Assembly: GCA_012729335.1 (NCBI GenBank) | Contig: JAAYDJ010000004.1 | Location: 1 to 63,247 of the forward strand | DNA length: 63,247 bases | Source of the DNA: Bacteroidales bacterium | GTDB taxonomy: Bacteria; Bacteroidota; Bacteroidia; Bacteroidales; Prolixibacteraceae | Reading direction: 5' to 3' | Part shown: positions 8,732 through 16,561 of the stretch, piece after piece | Layout of the letters: every line of letters begins with the position of its first letter | Numbering within the stretch: position 1 is the stretch's first letter | Notes under the pieces: model-generated | The model's input: only the letters and a program-made list of their open reading frames with translations | Told to the model about the DNA's origin: nothing | The model's database searches: none | Position numbers and translations under genes: made by a program

Positions 8732-9851
8732 TGCTGATAATTTTTTCCAATGGTTCAAGAGACCCTACGATGACCACAGGGGTATTTTCCCGTGCCAAAC
8801 TGAAAACGATATCCATGTCCTTGTTGTCGAGGGCCACGCAGCCGTTGGTCCAGTCAAAACCCCTGCCTCCGTGCCCGTGTATCTCGATCAGTCCGCCAAT
8901 CTCCAGCCGGCGGGAAATCTTTTTGTCAGCGATGTTCCGTTGGTACCGGGCCCTGTCGTCATTGTTGGGATAGTTGATCAGCAGAGCCTTATAGTAGATG
9001 GTCCGGTGGCGCTCTTTTTTCTGGACGACCTTATAAACCCCTTCTGGTGTGGCCTGGTCGCCCTTGTGAAGCTTGGGACCGATCCATTGGGGCCCAAGTT
9101 CAACCTGGAAGTCGGCCTTTATCTTGCCGTTCTGGTAAACCCACAGCCGGTGGGCCATTTTGTCGACCAGGATCAGGGTGTTCCCCTGCCTGGCTGAGGT
9201 GGCCATCGCCGTTTCAGCCCACTCTTTCCATTTTGAATAGTCTGAAAAGTAATCCGCCAGCATGGAATGGGCTTTTTTTACGGACTCACGCATCAACCTG
9301 CCGGCTTTTTCGAGTTTTACCTCAGCGATGTGATAGTCAGATTTTTCCCTGGCCAGCCGTGCTTCCGAAAGGATCATCACCGCCTGGTTAAAGCTCTCCC
9401 TGACCGGTTTGTTCAAAGGCAGGGGTGCGTATACCCTTTTGAATTCAGCCGCCATATTTTCCAGGTCTTCCAGAGTGGCAGCGGTGGTATGATGTACACT
9501 GCGTGCTTTTGCCGAGGCTTTCGCCAGGGCCTGAGCCCCCTTTATGGTGGCTTCCCTCGCAAAAAAATCCACACGTGTGAAATCCCTGCTCAGAAAAAAA
9601 CGGCTGTTTTCAGTTTTCAGGTGAACCATCGCCGAGTCGAAAAGGGCTATGGTCTCGTGAAGGAGTTCCGGGGCGTATTTGGCGGCTTCGGCATCACGCG
9701 CAACCGAAATGGCCTCGGCGGCGTTGCGCAGCTCCTCCATGGGCGGATCGGGCCACTTCAGGTAAGCCCAACCCCCCGCTACCAAAAACAACATCAACCC
9801 CAGAACCACCGTGGTAATCACGGTTTTTCTTCTTTTCGCTCTCTGACGCAT
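8712..9851 (-). CDS. L,D-transpeptidase with N-terminal helical domain (TNGC type)
   Basis: 379 residues: a basic N-terminus, a membrane helix at about 10-30, a long Ala-rich helical region at about 36-225, then a YkuD domain. The active site has His325/His327 in IEIHGHGG and Cys338 in WTNGCVAL; the usual Ser/Thr-His-Gly-Cys reads Thr-Asn-Gly-Cys, a variant known in YkuD branches. The helical region starts with Pro...Glu-Leu...Ala-Ile...Ala-Arg spacing that lines up by eye with the mature start of the neighbouring lipoprotein, suggesting a shared domain. The ATG at 9851 is preferred over an upstream TTG because it places the helix right after a basic segment. It lies 80 bases after the lipoprotein gene and overlaps the next transpeptidase gene. 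Confidence 0.88.
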   Translation of the reverse strand: MRQRAKRRKTVITTVVLGLMLFLVAGGWAYLKWPDPPMEELRNAAEAISVARDAEAAKYAPELLHETIALFDSAMVHLKTENSRFFLSRDFTRVDFFAREATIKGAQALAKASAKARSVHHTTAATLEDLENMAAEFKRVYAPLPLNKPVRESFNQAVMILSEARLAREKSDYHIAEVKLEKAGRLMRESVKKAHSMLADYFSDYSKWKEWAETAMATSARQGNTLILVDKMAHRLWVYQNGKIKADFQVELGPQWIGPKLHKGDQATPEGVYKVVQKKERHRTIYYKALLINYPNNDDRARYQRNIADKKISRRLEIGGLIEIHGHGGRGFDWTNGCVALDNKDMDIVFSLARENTPVVIVGSLEPLEKIISNDKAKQ

Positions 9852-9931
9852 GCCCTGCAATTTAAAAAAATCCCCGGAGAAAGGACCCCGGGGATATCCA
9901 ATGAAACAAAACAATAAACTAATCGAGCTTA

Positions 9932-10522
9932 TTACTTCTTTACCTTTGCAATCACGTCGTTGAGTTCGGTCGTAATGGCGGTCACTTTTTCTTTGGCAGC
10001 TTTCAGCTGGTCGAGGGTGCCCATCAGGTCACCGGCTTCCAGTTTGCCTGCAGCTTCGGAAATGGCGGTTTCCACCACACCGATTTCGGTTTTGATGGCT
10101 TCGACGGCAGCGGCGCCTTCTTTTCCACGGGGAGCCTTGGCCACCAAGCCTTTGGCTTCACCAACGAGGGTGCTCACTTCCACCATCAGGTTGTCCACTT
10201 CGGTCTTCACTTCTGCCTTACGGGTTTCCACATTCCCCTTCACGGTAGCAGCCGTGGCGGTCAGTTCAGCCACCTTGGCGCTGACAGCCTTGAAATTGCC
10301 GAAAAGTTTGCCTTTCTGCTCTTCCACCATCGTGTTGATGGCATTCATCGAATCCTGCAGGGCAGCAAATTCGGTAGGCAGGAACACATCGGCACCATTG
10401 GCACGCGCATCTTCAATGGCGGCGGTCAGGGCATCCAGTTCGGCCTGCGGAACTTTTGCACAACTACTCAGCAACACTACGAAGCTGATCATCACAAAAC
10501 CAAGTACAAATTTGTTTTTCAT
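9932..10522 (-). CDS. Helical lipoprotein, possible Lpp-like peptidoglycan tether
   Basis: 196 residues with a clear lipoprotein signal (lipobox LSSC, Cys21). The mature part is almost entirely predicted alpha-helix, rich in Ala, Glu, Lys and Val, with heptad-like spacing, no cysteine beyond the lipid anchor and only one aromatic-containing patch (FGNF). The chain ends in Ala-Lys-Val-Lys-Lys. In Braun's lipoprotein the C-terminal Lys is the residue linked to diaminopimelate by YkuD transpeptidases, and here two YkuD genes follow directly on the same strand. The N-terminal mature segment resembles the helical domain of the first of these enzymes. The gene is divergent from an ECF sigma factor. 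A tether role is inference; an alternative is a structural partner of the transpeptidases. Confidence 0.8.
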   Translation of the reverse strand: MKNKFVLGFVMISFVVLLSSCAKVPQAELDALTAAIEDARANGADVFLPTEFAALQDSMNAINTMVEEQKGKLFGNFKAVSAKVAELTATAATVKGNVETRKAEVKTEVDNLMVEVSTLVGEAKGLVAKAPRGKEGAAAVEAIKTEIGVVETAISEAAGKLEAGDLMGTLDQLKAAKEKVTAITTELNDVIAKVKK

Positions 10523-10707
10523 AACACCAAAAAAATTTAATTTTGTTTAAATTATTATTTTCTAACTGAATTGAAATCTCTTGTCGAATGCACCAATTCA
10601 GATTGAATTCTTCATTTAGACGGAAGATTTCCTGGAAGTAACAAAATTTAGGAAAAAAAAGTTGATATTTCTCATATCGTTGCGGTACAATATTTTGCAA
10701 TCAGGAG

Positions 10708-11271
10708 ATGATGGACGAAAAGTATAACGGCCTGAAAGACGAGGAGATTGTCAGCAAGATCCTGAACGAAGATAAGCCGGAGTTGTTCGGGGTGTTATAC
10801 CGCCGGTATTACCACAAGGTGGTCGACAAAGTATTCAGCTTCCTCAAAAACAGGAAAGCCTCACATGATTTTTCCAACGACATCCTGACCAGGGTGTATG
10901 AGAAACTGCCGGGATTCAGGGGAAACAGCTCCTTCTCCTCGTGGGTTTATGCCATTACCTACAATTATTGCATCGATTACCTGCGGCTCCAGAAGAAACT
11001 GCACTACCCCGACTGGAACAAGACCAACCTGATTCCCGAGATCCCCGATGAGTCGGAGGAGGATTTGTCGGGGGCCACCTTTGAAAATGTGCTTTCCATT
11101 CTGGATCTGATCCATCCCGAAGAGAAAGCGTTGCTGTTGATGAAATACCAGGATGAGTTGTCCTTACGGGAGATCGGGGCGACTCTCCGTATCAGCGAAG
11201 ATGCGGTGAAGATGCGCCTCAAGCGGGCCCGCACCAGGGTTTTCTATCTGTATAAGGAAAGATATTCCTGA
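10708..11271 (+). CDS. ECF-type RNA polymerase sigma factor
   Basis: 187 residues with sigma region 2 at about 25-95 (LYRRYYHKVVDKV, then FSSWVYAITYNYCIDYLR, the -10 recognition helix) and region 4 at about 130-185 (LSLREIGATLRISEDAVKMRLKRAR in outline, a helix-turn-helix). No anti-sigma factor with a membrane helix follows; the next gene is a small PepSY-like protein. It is divergent from the helical lipoprotein and transpeptidase block, about 185 bases apart, so it may control that block, an inference from arrangement. Two adjacent ATG codons are available at 10708 and 10711, with AGGAG just upstream; the Shine-Dalgarno-like match is unusual for this phylum. Confidence 0.9.
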   Translation: MMDEKYNGLKDEEIVSKILNEDKPELFGVLYRRYYHKVVDKVFSFLKNRKASHDFSNDILTRVYEKLPGFRGNSSFSSWVYAITYNYCIDYLRLQKKLHYPDWNKTNLIPEIPDESEEDLSGATFENVLSILDLIHPEEKALLLMKYQDELSLREIGATLRISEDAVKMRLKRARTRVFYLYKERYS

Positions 11272-11333
11272 AAATTTTAGAGGGGGGCATGTTACTTTTT
11301 ATGGGAATCGGCGTCAATAGCTAAAAGGTTTTT

Positions 11334-11732
11334 ATGAATTCCATCATCCACCATTTTGTACCACCCAACCATTTTGTTCCGCCGGCGCGGGTTGTATCGG
11401 CTCTGTACAGGCTGTATGGCGACCTGCTGAATGTGGAGTGGTTTGAAGAGGATGCGTGTTACGAAGCGGTGTTTTACCATGAGGAGATGGAAACCATTGC
11501 CCGGTTCAATGAAGAAGGGGAGTTGCAGGTGAGCAAACGGAACCTGCCCTTACATATGGCCCGTCCAGCGATAGCCCGCCAGGCAGATATGGTGGGCGAA
11601 CTGATGAACCTGATCGAGATCAACCAGCATGGTGTTCTTTATTACGAGATTATTGCCCGTGACAAATATCTCGACCGGTTTTTTCTCCTTGTACAGGAGG
11701 ATGGCACGGTGATGGAGAAACGCAAGCTCTGA
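11334..11732 (+). CDS. Small PepSY-like protein of unknown function
   Basis: A 132-residue cytoplasmic protein without signal peptide or membrane segment. The middle (VEWFEEDACYEAVFYHEEMETIARF in outline, about residues 34-60, then a conserved-looking EEGEL) resembles the PepSY-like/DUF2874 pattern of Bacteroidota, in which an aromatic-rich strand pair and a helix form a small sandwich. The C-terminus forms a second strand set (YYEIIARDKYLDRFFLLV). It starts 62 bases after the sigma factor and is followed by an intrinsic terminator, so the two genes probably share a transcript; a link to sigma factor control is possible but unsupported. Many Bacteroidota PepSY-like proteins are exported; this one is not. 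Confidence 0.6.
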   Translation: MNSIIHHFVPPNHFVPPARVVSALYRLYGDLLNVEWFEEDACYEAVFYHEEMETIARFNEEGELQVSKRNLPLHMARPAIARQADMVGELMNLIEINQHGVLYYEIIARDKYLDRFFLLVQEDGTVMEKRKL

Positions 11733-11825
11733 GCAGGAGTTTTCACCCTAAGCGGGTGCTGCCATATATCAGGAGAGCGGGCTGAAGGAGCCTGCAGGAG
11801 GCCGCAACAGGAAAAGAGAGAAAAC

Positions 11826-11859
11826 AAAAAAACCGCCCTGAACAGGGGCGGTTTTTTTT
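11826..11859. terminator. Bidirectional intrinsic terminator
   Basis: The hairpin CCGCCCTG/CAGGGGCGG (one bulge) is flanked by seven A before and eight T after, so it can end the plus-strand sigma factor/PepSY-like unit and the minus-strand tRNA-His transcript. Confidence 0.85.
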
Positions 11860-11863
11860 GGGG

Positions 11864-11941
11864 TGGGGTGGAAGATCGGGCTCGAACCGACGACCTTCGG
11901 AACCACAATCCGACGCTCTAACCTACTGAGCTACATCCACC
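11864..11941 (-). tRNA. tRNA-His (GTG)
   Basis: On the minus strand the cloverleaf folds with anticodon GTG (plus positions 11904-11906) in the loop TTGTGGT, a D-arm with GCTC/GAGC and a T-loop TTCGAGC. The extra G at position -1 (11941) faces C73 (11867), the identity pair of tRNA-His. CCA is encoded (11866-11864). One U-U mismatch lies in the acceptor stem. Confidence 0.95.
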
Positions 11942-11958
11942 ATGTGATTTTGCGAGTG

Positions 11959-11966
11959 CAAATATA
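11959..11966 (-). promoter_or_regulatory. -7 element of the tRNA-His promoter
   Basis: On the minus strand this reads TATATTTG, a perfect TAnnTTTG match, about 18 bases before the mature tRNA 5' end. No clear -33 TTTG is seen. Confidence 0.55.
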
Positions 11967-11989
11967 AATGTTTTTCGATAATCTGCGGA

Positions 11990-12526
11990 CTAGCCGGAAA
12001 GAATCTTCTGAAAAAACCACTCATCTTTCCATCCGTACAAGGTATGGAGCCATTTTTTACGGATTCCGGTGCATTCATAGCCGGCTTTCTGGAAGAGTCC
12101 GAGGCTGGGGGTATTGTCTTCGGCGACTGCGGCATAGAGTTGGCGGAGGCCTATGCCTTCGAGCGCATATTGGTCGAGGACTTTCAGAGCGTCGGAAGCA
12201 TAACCCAGGTGGCGGTCTTCGCGGAGGTGGACCATAATGCCCACGCCCGCCCTCTGGTGGAACAGGTCAATGTCGAAGAGATCGGCGGCACCTACGGCTC
12301 TTCCGCTTTCCTCCTGTATAATCAGCCGCACCTGCTTTTGTTCATAGAGGTCGCGGCCGGCATTTTCGAGATAGCGTGCGAGCACCTGGCGTGAAAAGGG
12401 AGCGTGGGTGTTGCTGATCTCCCAGAGGGAGGTGTCGTTTTCCCATGTGTATAGCAGATCCAGGTCGGAAGGTTCCGGAGGCCGGAGCACCACTTTCCCG
12501 AAAGAGAGCAAATTAGGCGTGGGCAT
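11990..12526 (-). CDS. GNAT family N-acetyltransferase (RimJ/SpeG-like)
   Basis: 178 residues of the Acetyltransf_3 type. The N-terminal LRPPEPSDLDLLYTWEND motif and the PFSR segment are typical of the RimJ/SpeG branch; the acetyl-CoA loop is HLGYASDAL (about residues 105-115), and the late NTPSLGLFQKAGY motif supplies the adenine-side helix. Substrates in this branch include ribosomal protein N-termini and polyamines. The WENDTSLW segment recalls SpeG-like enzymes, but the substrate cannot be assigned. The ATG lies inside the end of the upstream glycosyltransferase gene (14-base overlap), so the two are translationally coupled, which hints at a sugar or envelope-linked role without proving it. 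Confidence 0.88.
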   Translation of the reverse strand: MPTPNLLSFGKVVLRPPEPSDLDLLYTWENDTSLWEISNTHAPFSRQVLARYLENAGRDLYEQKQVRLIIQEESGRAVGAADLFDIDLFHQRAGVGIMVHLREDRHLGYASDALKVLDQYALEGIGLRQLYAAVAEDNTPSLGLFQKAGYECTGIRKKWLHTLYGWKDEWFFQKILSG

Positions 12527-14477
12527 GTCTGTCCAGTTTTTTCAGGTTGGAAAGGAGGATTTCCAGGTCGTTGCTAACCTTGTAGTCCTTGGCATAGAGG
12601 ATGTTCAGCTGGTGGATCCTGGCGGGGGTGAGGGTTTCCCCGCCGAAGAGGAGCCCGGGGTGGAGGATGCCCGTGCGCAGGGGGGGCAATTCCTGTTCCA
12701 GTCCGCTCCCGGGAATATATCCCACCAGGGAGAAATGGCCTGTGAGTACGCCGGCCAGGTTCTGGAACATTCGTTTTCTGCCGCGTACGAACCACATCAG
12801 CAGGGGCGAAGCAAGCAAAAGCAGGAAGGCGGCTCCCAGATCAAAGCTTCTTTTGGCCTGGCGGTTGTTTTTCCGGGTGATGGCATTGATATGGACCAGG
12901 TAAAGGTCTCCGGCCGTGTGGATCGAGTTGCTCCCAATGATGCTCATGCTCTCGGGCGGGGCTATTTTATAGTCGACATCGAGCCCCGATAAATCCAGCA
13001 TGGCCCTGATGATTTTTCCCGATCCCAGGTTGCCGGCACAGAAGATGATCTCCCCGATGCGGTTGATTCTGATGATCTCCTTCATCTGGTCGACAGTACC
13101 CAGGTATTCGGGATGGTTGTCGTGGGGGGTCAGGGCGATATATCCCGCATAAACGGGCCTGACGGGCACTTGCTGCAGGAGTTCCCTCACGCGGGCCACC
13201 TCCGCGGGATCTCCTGCAATGGCGATTCTTTTAGGCCGGTCAATGTCGAGTTCGAACCCGGGAATCCGCCACTTGCTGAAAACCATCCTGAACAGCGGCA
13301 GAAAAACGGTGGCCCAGGCAGCTCCGATCAGGATCATCACCCGTGAAAAACGGAGCTGCTCGCTGACCAGGGAATAGGCGATCAGCAGGGCGATGGTCCC
13401 CCAGAGGATGCCCCGGAGTAACCGCATCAGATTTACAGGCTTACGATAACCTCCAGAGAAATGGATCCCCGCAAGCCAGAAAAGGATATAGACGGGAACC
13501 ACTCCCCGGAGATAGATGGCCGGGTAATACCCCGGTTCAAACATGATCCTCTCCCACAGCGGAAGGATAAGCAAAAATCCGCTGTAAACCAGGGCTGCAT
13601 CGAGAAGGGGCAGGTAAATCCTGCTGAAAAGCCGCTGCACAATGGCAATGAAAGCCCTGAAATAGATGGCCAGATGAATCAGCAAGGAGAAAAACCTTGC
13701 CTTGCCTGAAGAAAAATGTTTCCCGGCAAAGATGATCATGGCGTTGTAAAAGATCTTCACATAGTTGATGGAGTCCTTACGGGTACTTTCCCCCTTGTAA
13801 TGGATGATGGTGGTTTCAGGAAAATAGTAATTCCTGTATCCGCTCAGGGTAATCCTGTAGCTCAGGTCGATGTCCTCACCATACATGAAAAAGGCTTCGT
13901 CGAGGAGCCCCGTTTTATCGAGGGTTTCCCTGCGCAGAAGCATGAATGCGCCGCAGAGTACATCGACGGGGCTGGTTTTGTCCTGGTCAAGATAGGAGAG
14001 GTGGTACTTTCCGAATTTTCGGGAACGGGGGAATAGCTTTGACAGGCCGAATATTTTATAGAAGGCGACCCAGGGAGTAGGCAACCCTCTTTTTGATTCC
14101 GGTAAAAATTTCCCTTTGCCGTCAATCATCTTCACCCCCAGTCCGCCCGCATCGGGGTGCTCATCCATGAAACGGACCACCTTTTTGAAGGTATCCTCTT
14201 CCACGACCGTATCGGGGTTGAGCAACAGGATGTATTCCCCTGCGGCCACTCTGACTGCCTGGTTGTTGGCCGCTGAATAGCCTGCATTCATGCTGTTGGC
14301 AATCAGTTTGACCCCGGGGTATTTCTCCCTGACCATGTGGCAGGATCCGTCAACCGAGGCGTTGTCCACCACGAAAATCTCGGCGTCCAATCCTTCGGAG
14401 GCCCGGTGTACCGCATGCAGGCACTGGTCGAGGAAGTGCCTGACATTGTAGTTGACGATCACGACGGAGAGCTTCAT
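12513..14477 (-). CDS. Glycosyltransferase family 2 fused to a degenerate polyprenyl glycosylphosphotransferase
   Basis: A 654-residue fusion. Residues 1-270 are a rhamnosyltransferase-like GT2 domain: VIVNYNVRHF, VVDNASVDGS, LLLNPDTVVEED and MYGEDIDLSYR. About 285-400 hold four membrane helices, then a Rossmann-like segment (RIAIAGDPAEVARVR), as in WcaJ/WbaP-type phosphoglycosyl transferases. The C-terminus keeps the family's entry helix (KRSFDLGAAFLLLL), a SLVGYIP echo of SLVGPRP, a PG segment and a YAKDYKVSNDLEIL ending. The catalytic stretch between helix and SLVG, with the Asp-Glu pair, is missing: only about 25 residues remain. The second half is therefore likely non-catalytic, perhaps anchoring the GT2 or binding a lipid carrier. 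It lies six bases after recR and overlaps the acetyltransferase gene. Confidence 0.85.
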   Translation of the reverse strand: MKLSVVIVNYNVRHFLDQCLHAVHRASEGLDAEIFVVDNASVDGSCHMVREKYPGVKLIANSMNAGYSAANNQAVRVAAGEYILLLNPDTVVEEDTFKKVVRFMDEHPDAGGLGVKMIDGKGKFLPESKRGLPTPWVAFYKIFGLSKLFPRSRKFGKYHLSYLDQDKTSPVDVLCGAFMLLRRETLDKTGLLDEAFFMYGEDIDLSYRITLSGYRNYYFPETTIIHYKGESTRKDSINYVKIFYNAMIIFAGKHFSSGKARFFSLLIHLAIYFRAFIAIVQRLFSRIYLPLLDAALVYSGFLLILPLWERIMFEPGYYPAIYLRGVVPVYILFWLAGIHFSGGYRKPVNLMRLLRGILWGTIALLIAYSLVSEQLRFSRVMILIGAAWATVFLPLFRMVFSKWRIPGFELDIDRPKRIAIAGDPAEVARVRELLQQVPVRPVYAGYIALTPHDNHPEYLGTVDQMKEIIRINRIGEIIFCAGNLGSGKIIRAMLDLSGLDVDYKIAPPESMSIIGSNSIHTAGDLYLVHINAITRKNNRQAKRSFDLGAAFLLLLASPLLMWFVRGRKRMFQNLAGVLTGHFSLVGYIPGSGLEQELPPLRTGILHPGLLFGGETLTPARIHQLNILYAKDYKVSNDLEILLSNLKKLDRHAHA

Positions 14478-14483
14478 GCCGGT

Positions 14484-15107
14484 TTACTTGAGGCTTTTTT
14501 CAAAGTCGGTGCGGTGCAGGATCGACCGGCCAAGGGTGATCTCATCGGTGTATTCCAGGTCGTCGCCGATGGAGATGCCGCGGGCCAGGGTAGTGATGGC
14601 TACTCCCAAAGACTTCAGTTTTCTGTAAATGTAGAAGTTGGTAGTGTCCCCCTCCATGGTGGTGGGGAGTGCCAGGATTACCTCGTCGATGCCACCGGCT
14701 TCCACCCGGCGCACCAGGGAGTCGATCTCCAGATCGGAAGGGGCAACGCCGTCCATGGGAGAGATGATCCCCCCCAGAACATGGTACAATCCGCTGTACT
14801 GGTGGGTGTTCTCGACGGCCATTACGTCACGGATGTTTTCCACCACGCAGATGAGGCTCCCGCGGCGGGTGGGGTTGTTGCAGATGTCGCAGGTGGGCGT
14901 ATCGGAAATGTTGTGGCATATCCGGCAATGCCTGATCTCACTGCGCAATTTGATCAGGGTGTTCCCGAACTGCACCACCTCTTCCTTCTCCTGCCTGAGC
15001 AGGTGTAGAACCAGCCGGAGGGCGCTCTTTTTACCGATACCCGGAAGCCTGGCGAATTCATTCACCGCATTTTCAAGTAGTTTCGATGGGAACCGGTCAG
15101 GAGACAT
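14484..15107 (-). CDS. recR: Recombination mediator RecR
   Basis: 207 residues, normal for RecR, which with RecO (and RecF) loads RecA on gapped single-stranded DNA. In order: a helix-hairpin-helix near residues 12-35 ([14 protein letters not shown]), a C4 zinc finger ([16 protein letters not shown], about 60-75), and a Toprim domain ([14 protein letters not shown], then [10 protein letters not shown]). The C-terminal Walker-like part ([15 protein letters not shown]) is intact. The stop is six bases from the start of the glycosyltransferase fusion gene on the same strand, so the two are co-transcribed although unrelated in function. The start ATG is followed by the usual helical N-terminus. 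A degenerate repeat array fills the space upstream. Confidence 0.96.
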   Translation of the reverse strand: MSPDRFPSKLLENAVNEFARLPGIGKKSALRLVLHLLRQEKEEVVQFGNTLIKLRSEIRHCRICHNISDTPTCDICNNPTRRGSLICVVENIRDVMAVENTHQYSGLYHVLGGIISPMDGVAPSDLEIDSLVRRVEAGGIDEVILALPTTMEGDTTNFYIYRKLKSLGVAITTLARGISIGDDLEYTDEITLGRSILHRTDFEKSLK

Positions 15108-15110
15108 GAC

Positions 15111-15232
15111 GAATCAATCTTGAATATTAGGATATTAGAATGTCAGAATATGAGAATGCAAGAATATCAGGATGTTGGAATTTGAAGATGTCAGAATATC
15201 GGCGTATGATATCAGGATATCAGAATGGATAA
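15111..15232. repeat. Degenerate array of about 9-10 base A+T-rich units
   Basis: Repeated variants of AGAATATCAG, GAATGTCAG and GGATATTAG fill the gap between the purA stop and the recR start. A piece near 15162-15178 (GAATATCAGGATGTTGG) closely resembles 5068-5083 in the array near 5 kb. No gene or stable terminator was seen. Confidence 0.75.
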
Positions 15233-15240
15233 GTAATGGA

Positions 15241-16524
15241 TTATGCTGTGATGCGGATGGTTTGGTCGCGGTTGGGACCCACGGAGGCGATGGTCACCGG
15301 GACGCCGGTTTCCTCCTCGATGAAACGGATGTAACGGCGCAGTTCTTCGGGGAAGTCGGCGGCATTTCTGATGCCGGTCAGGGAGGTGTTCCACCCTGGC
15401 AATTCCACGTAGACGGGTTTCACCCGGTCGTCAAGTTCAAAAGGGAAGGCCTCGGTCACCTCACCATTGATTTCGTAACCGACGCAAACCCTGAGGATTT
15501 CGAACTGGTCGAGTACATCGGCTTTCATCATAATCATTTCGGTGACGCCGTTGAGCATGATGGCGTATTTGAGGGCGACCAGGTCGAGCCATCCGCAGCG
15601 GCGGGGTCTTCCCGTGGTAGAGCCGAATTCGTTTCCGGCTTTGCGGAGGGCCTCGCCGGTCTCATCACGGAGTTCCGTGGGGAAGGGGCCACTGCCCACG
15701 CGGGTGCAATAGGCCTTGAAAATCCCCAGGACCCTGCCGATCTTCGAGGGGGCGATGCCCAGTCCAATACAGGCTCCGGCACAAATGGTACTGGAAGAGG
15801 TCACAAAGGGATAGGAGCCGAAGTCGATATCGAGGAGGGTGCCCTGGGCCCCTTCGGCCAGCACACTTCTGCCCTCAGCCAGCATCTCGTTCAGGAAATG
15901 CTCGGTGTCGGCAAGGGTAAAGGTTTTTAGCAGGGTGATGCCTTCAAACCACTCCCTTTCGCAGGCCTCAAAGGCCTCCTCAAAATCAAAATGGTAATAT
16001 TCACGCAGCAGTTGTTTGTGGCTTTCGGTACGTGTGGTGTATTTCTCCTCAAAGTCGGTGAGTATGTCACCTACCCGCAAACCCTCCCTGCCGATTTTGT
16101 CGCGGTAGGTGGGTCCAATCCCCTTCAGGGTTGAACCAATCCGGGTCTCTCCCCTGGCCTGTTCCGATGCCATATCGAGAAGCCGGTGGGTGGGCAGAAT
16201 CAAATGGGCCTTCCGGGAAATCATCAGCTGGCCCGAAATGTCAAACCCCTTTGCAGCCAGAGATTCAATCTCCTTCCGGAATACAATGGGATCGATCACC
16301 ACGCCGTTGCCGATGACATTGATCTTGTTTTTCCTGAAAACTCCGCTGGGAATGGTGTGCAGCACCTGCTTGATGTGATTGAATTCAAGGGTGTGCCCTG
16401 CATTGGGCCCCCCCTGGAACCTGGCGATGATGTCATAACCGGGAGTCAGCACATCGACCACTTTCCCCTTTCCTTCATCACCCCATTGCAGGCCAAGCAA
16501 AACATCTGCTTTCATTTTTTTCAT
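15241..16524 (-). CDS. purA: Adenylosuccinate synthetase
   Basis: Catalyses GTP-dependent condensation of IMP with aspartate to adenylosuccinate, the first committed step to AMP. 427 residues, usual length. The N-terminal GTP/IMP loop QWGDEGKGKVVD lies at about residues 13-24, followed by FQGGPNAGHT and NGVVIDP. The signature KGIGPTYRDKIGREG (about 135) and the late STTGRPRRCGWLDL (about 300) identify the family. Two in-frame ATGs, at 16524 and 16515, are both plausible. The Fur-family gene ends 37 bases upstream on the same strand, and rel lies beyond it; the rel-fur-purA order is recurrent in Bacteroidota and ties nucleotide supply to the stringent response at least by position. Confidence 0.97.
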   Translation of the reverse strand: MKKMKADVLLGLQWGDEGKGKVVDVLTPGYDIIARFQGGPNAGHTLEFNHIKQVLHTIPSGVFRKNKINVIGNGVVIDPIVFRKEIESLAAKGFDISGQLMISRKAHLILPTHRLLDMASEQARGETRIGSTLKGIGPTYRDKIGREGLRVGDILTDFEEKYTTRTESHKQLLREYYHFDFEEAFEACEREWFEGITLLKTFTLADTEHFLNEMLAEGRSVLAEGAQGTLLDIDFGSYPFVTSSSTICAGACIGLGIAPSKIGRVLGIFKAYCTRVGSGPFPTELRDETGEALRKAGNEFGSTTGRPRRCGWLDLVALKYAIMLNGVTEMIMMKADVLDQFEILRVCVGYEINGEVTEAFPFELDDRVKPVYVELPGWNTSLTGIRNAADFPEELRRYIRFIEEETGVPVTIASVGPNRDQTIRITA

Positions 16525-16561
16525 TTTAAGCAGCTAAAAATACGCATTTTTTTCGCGCCGG

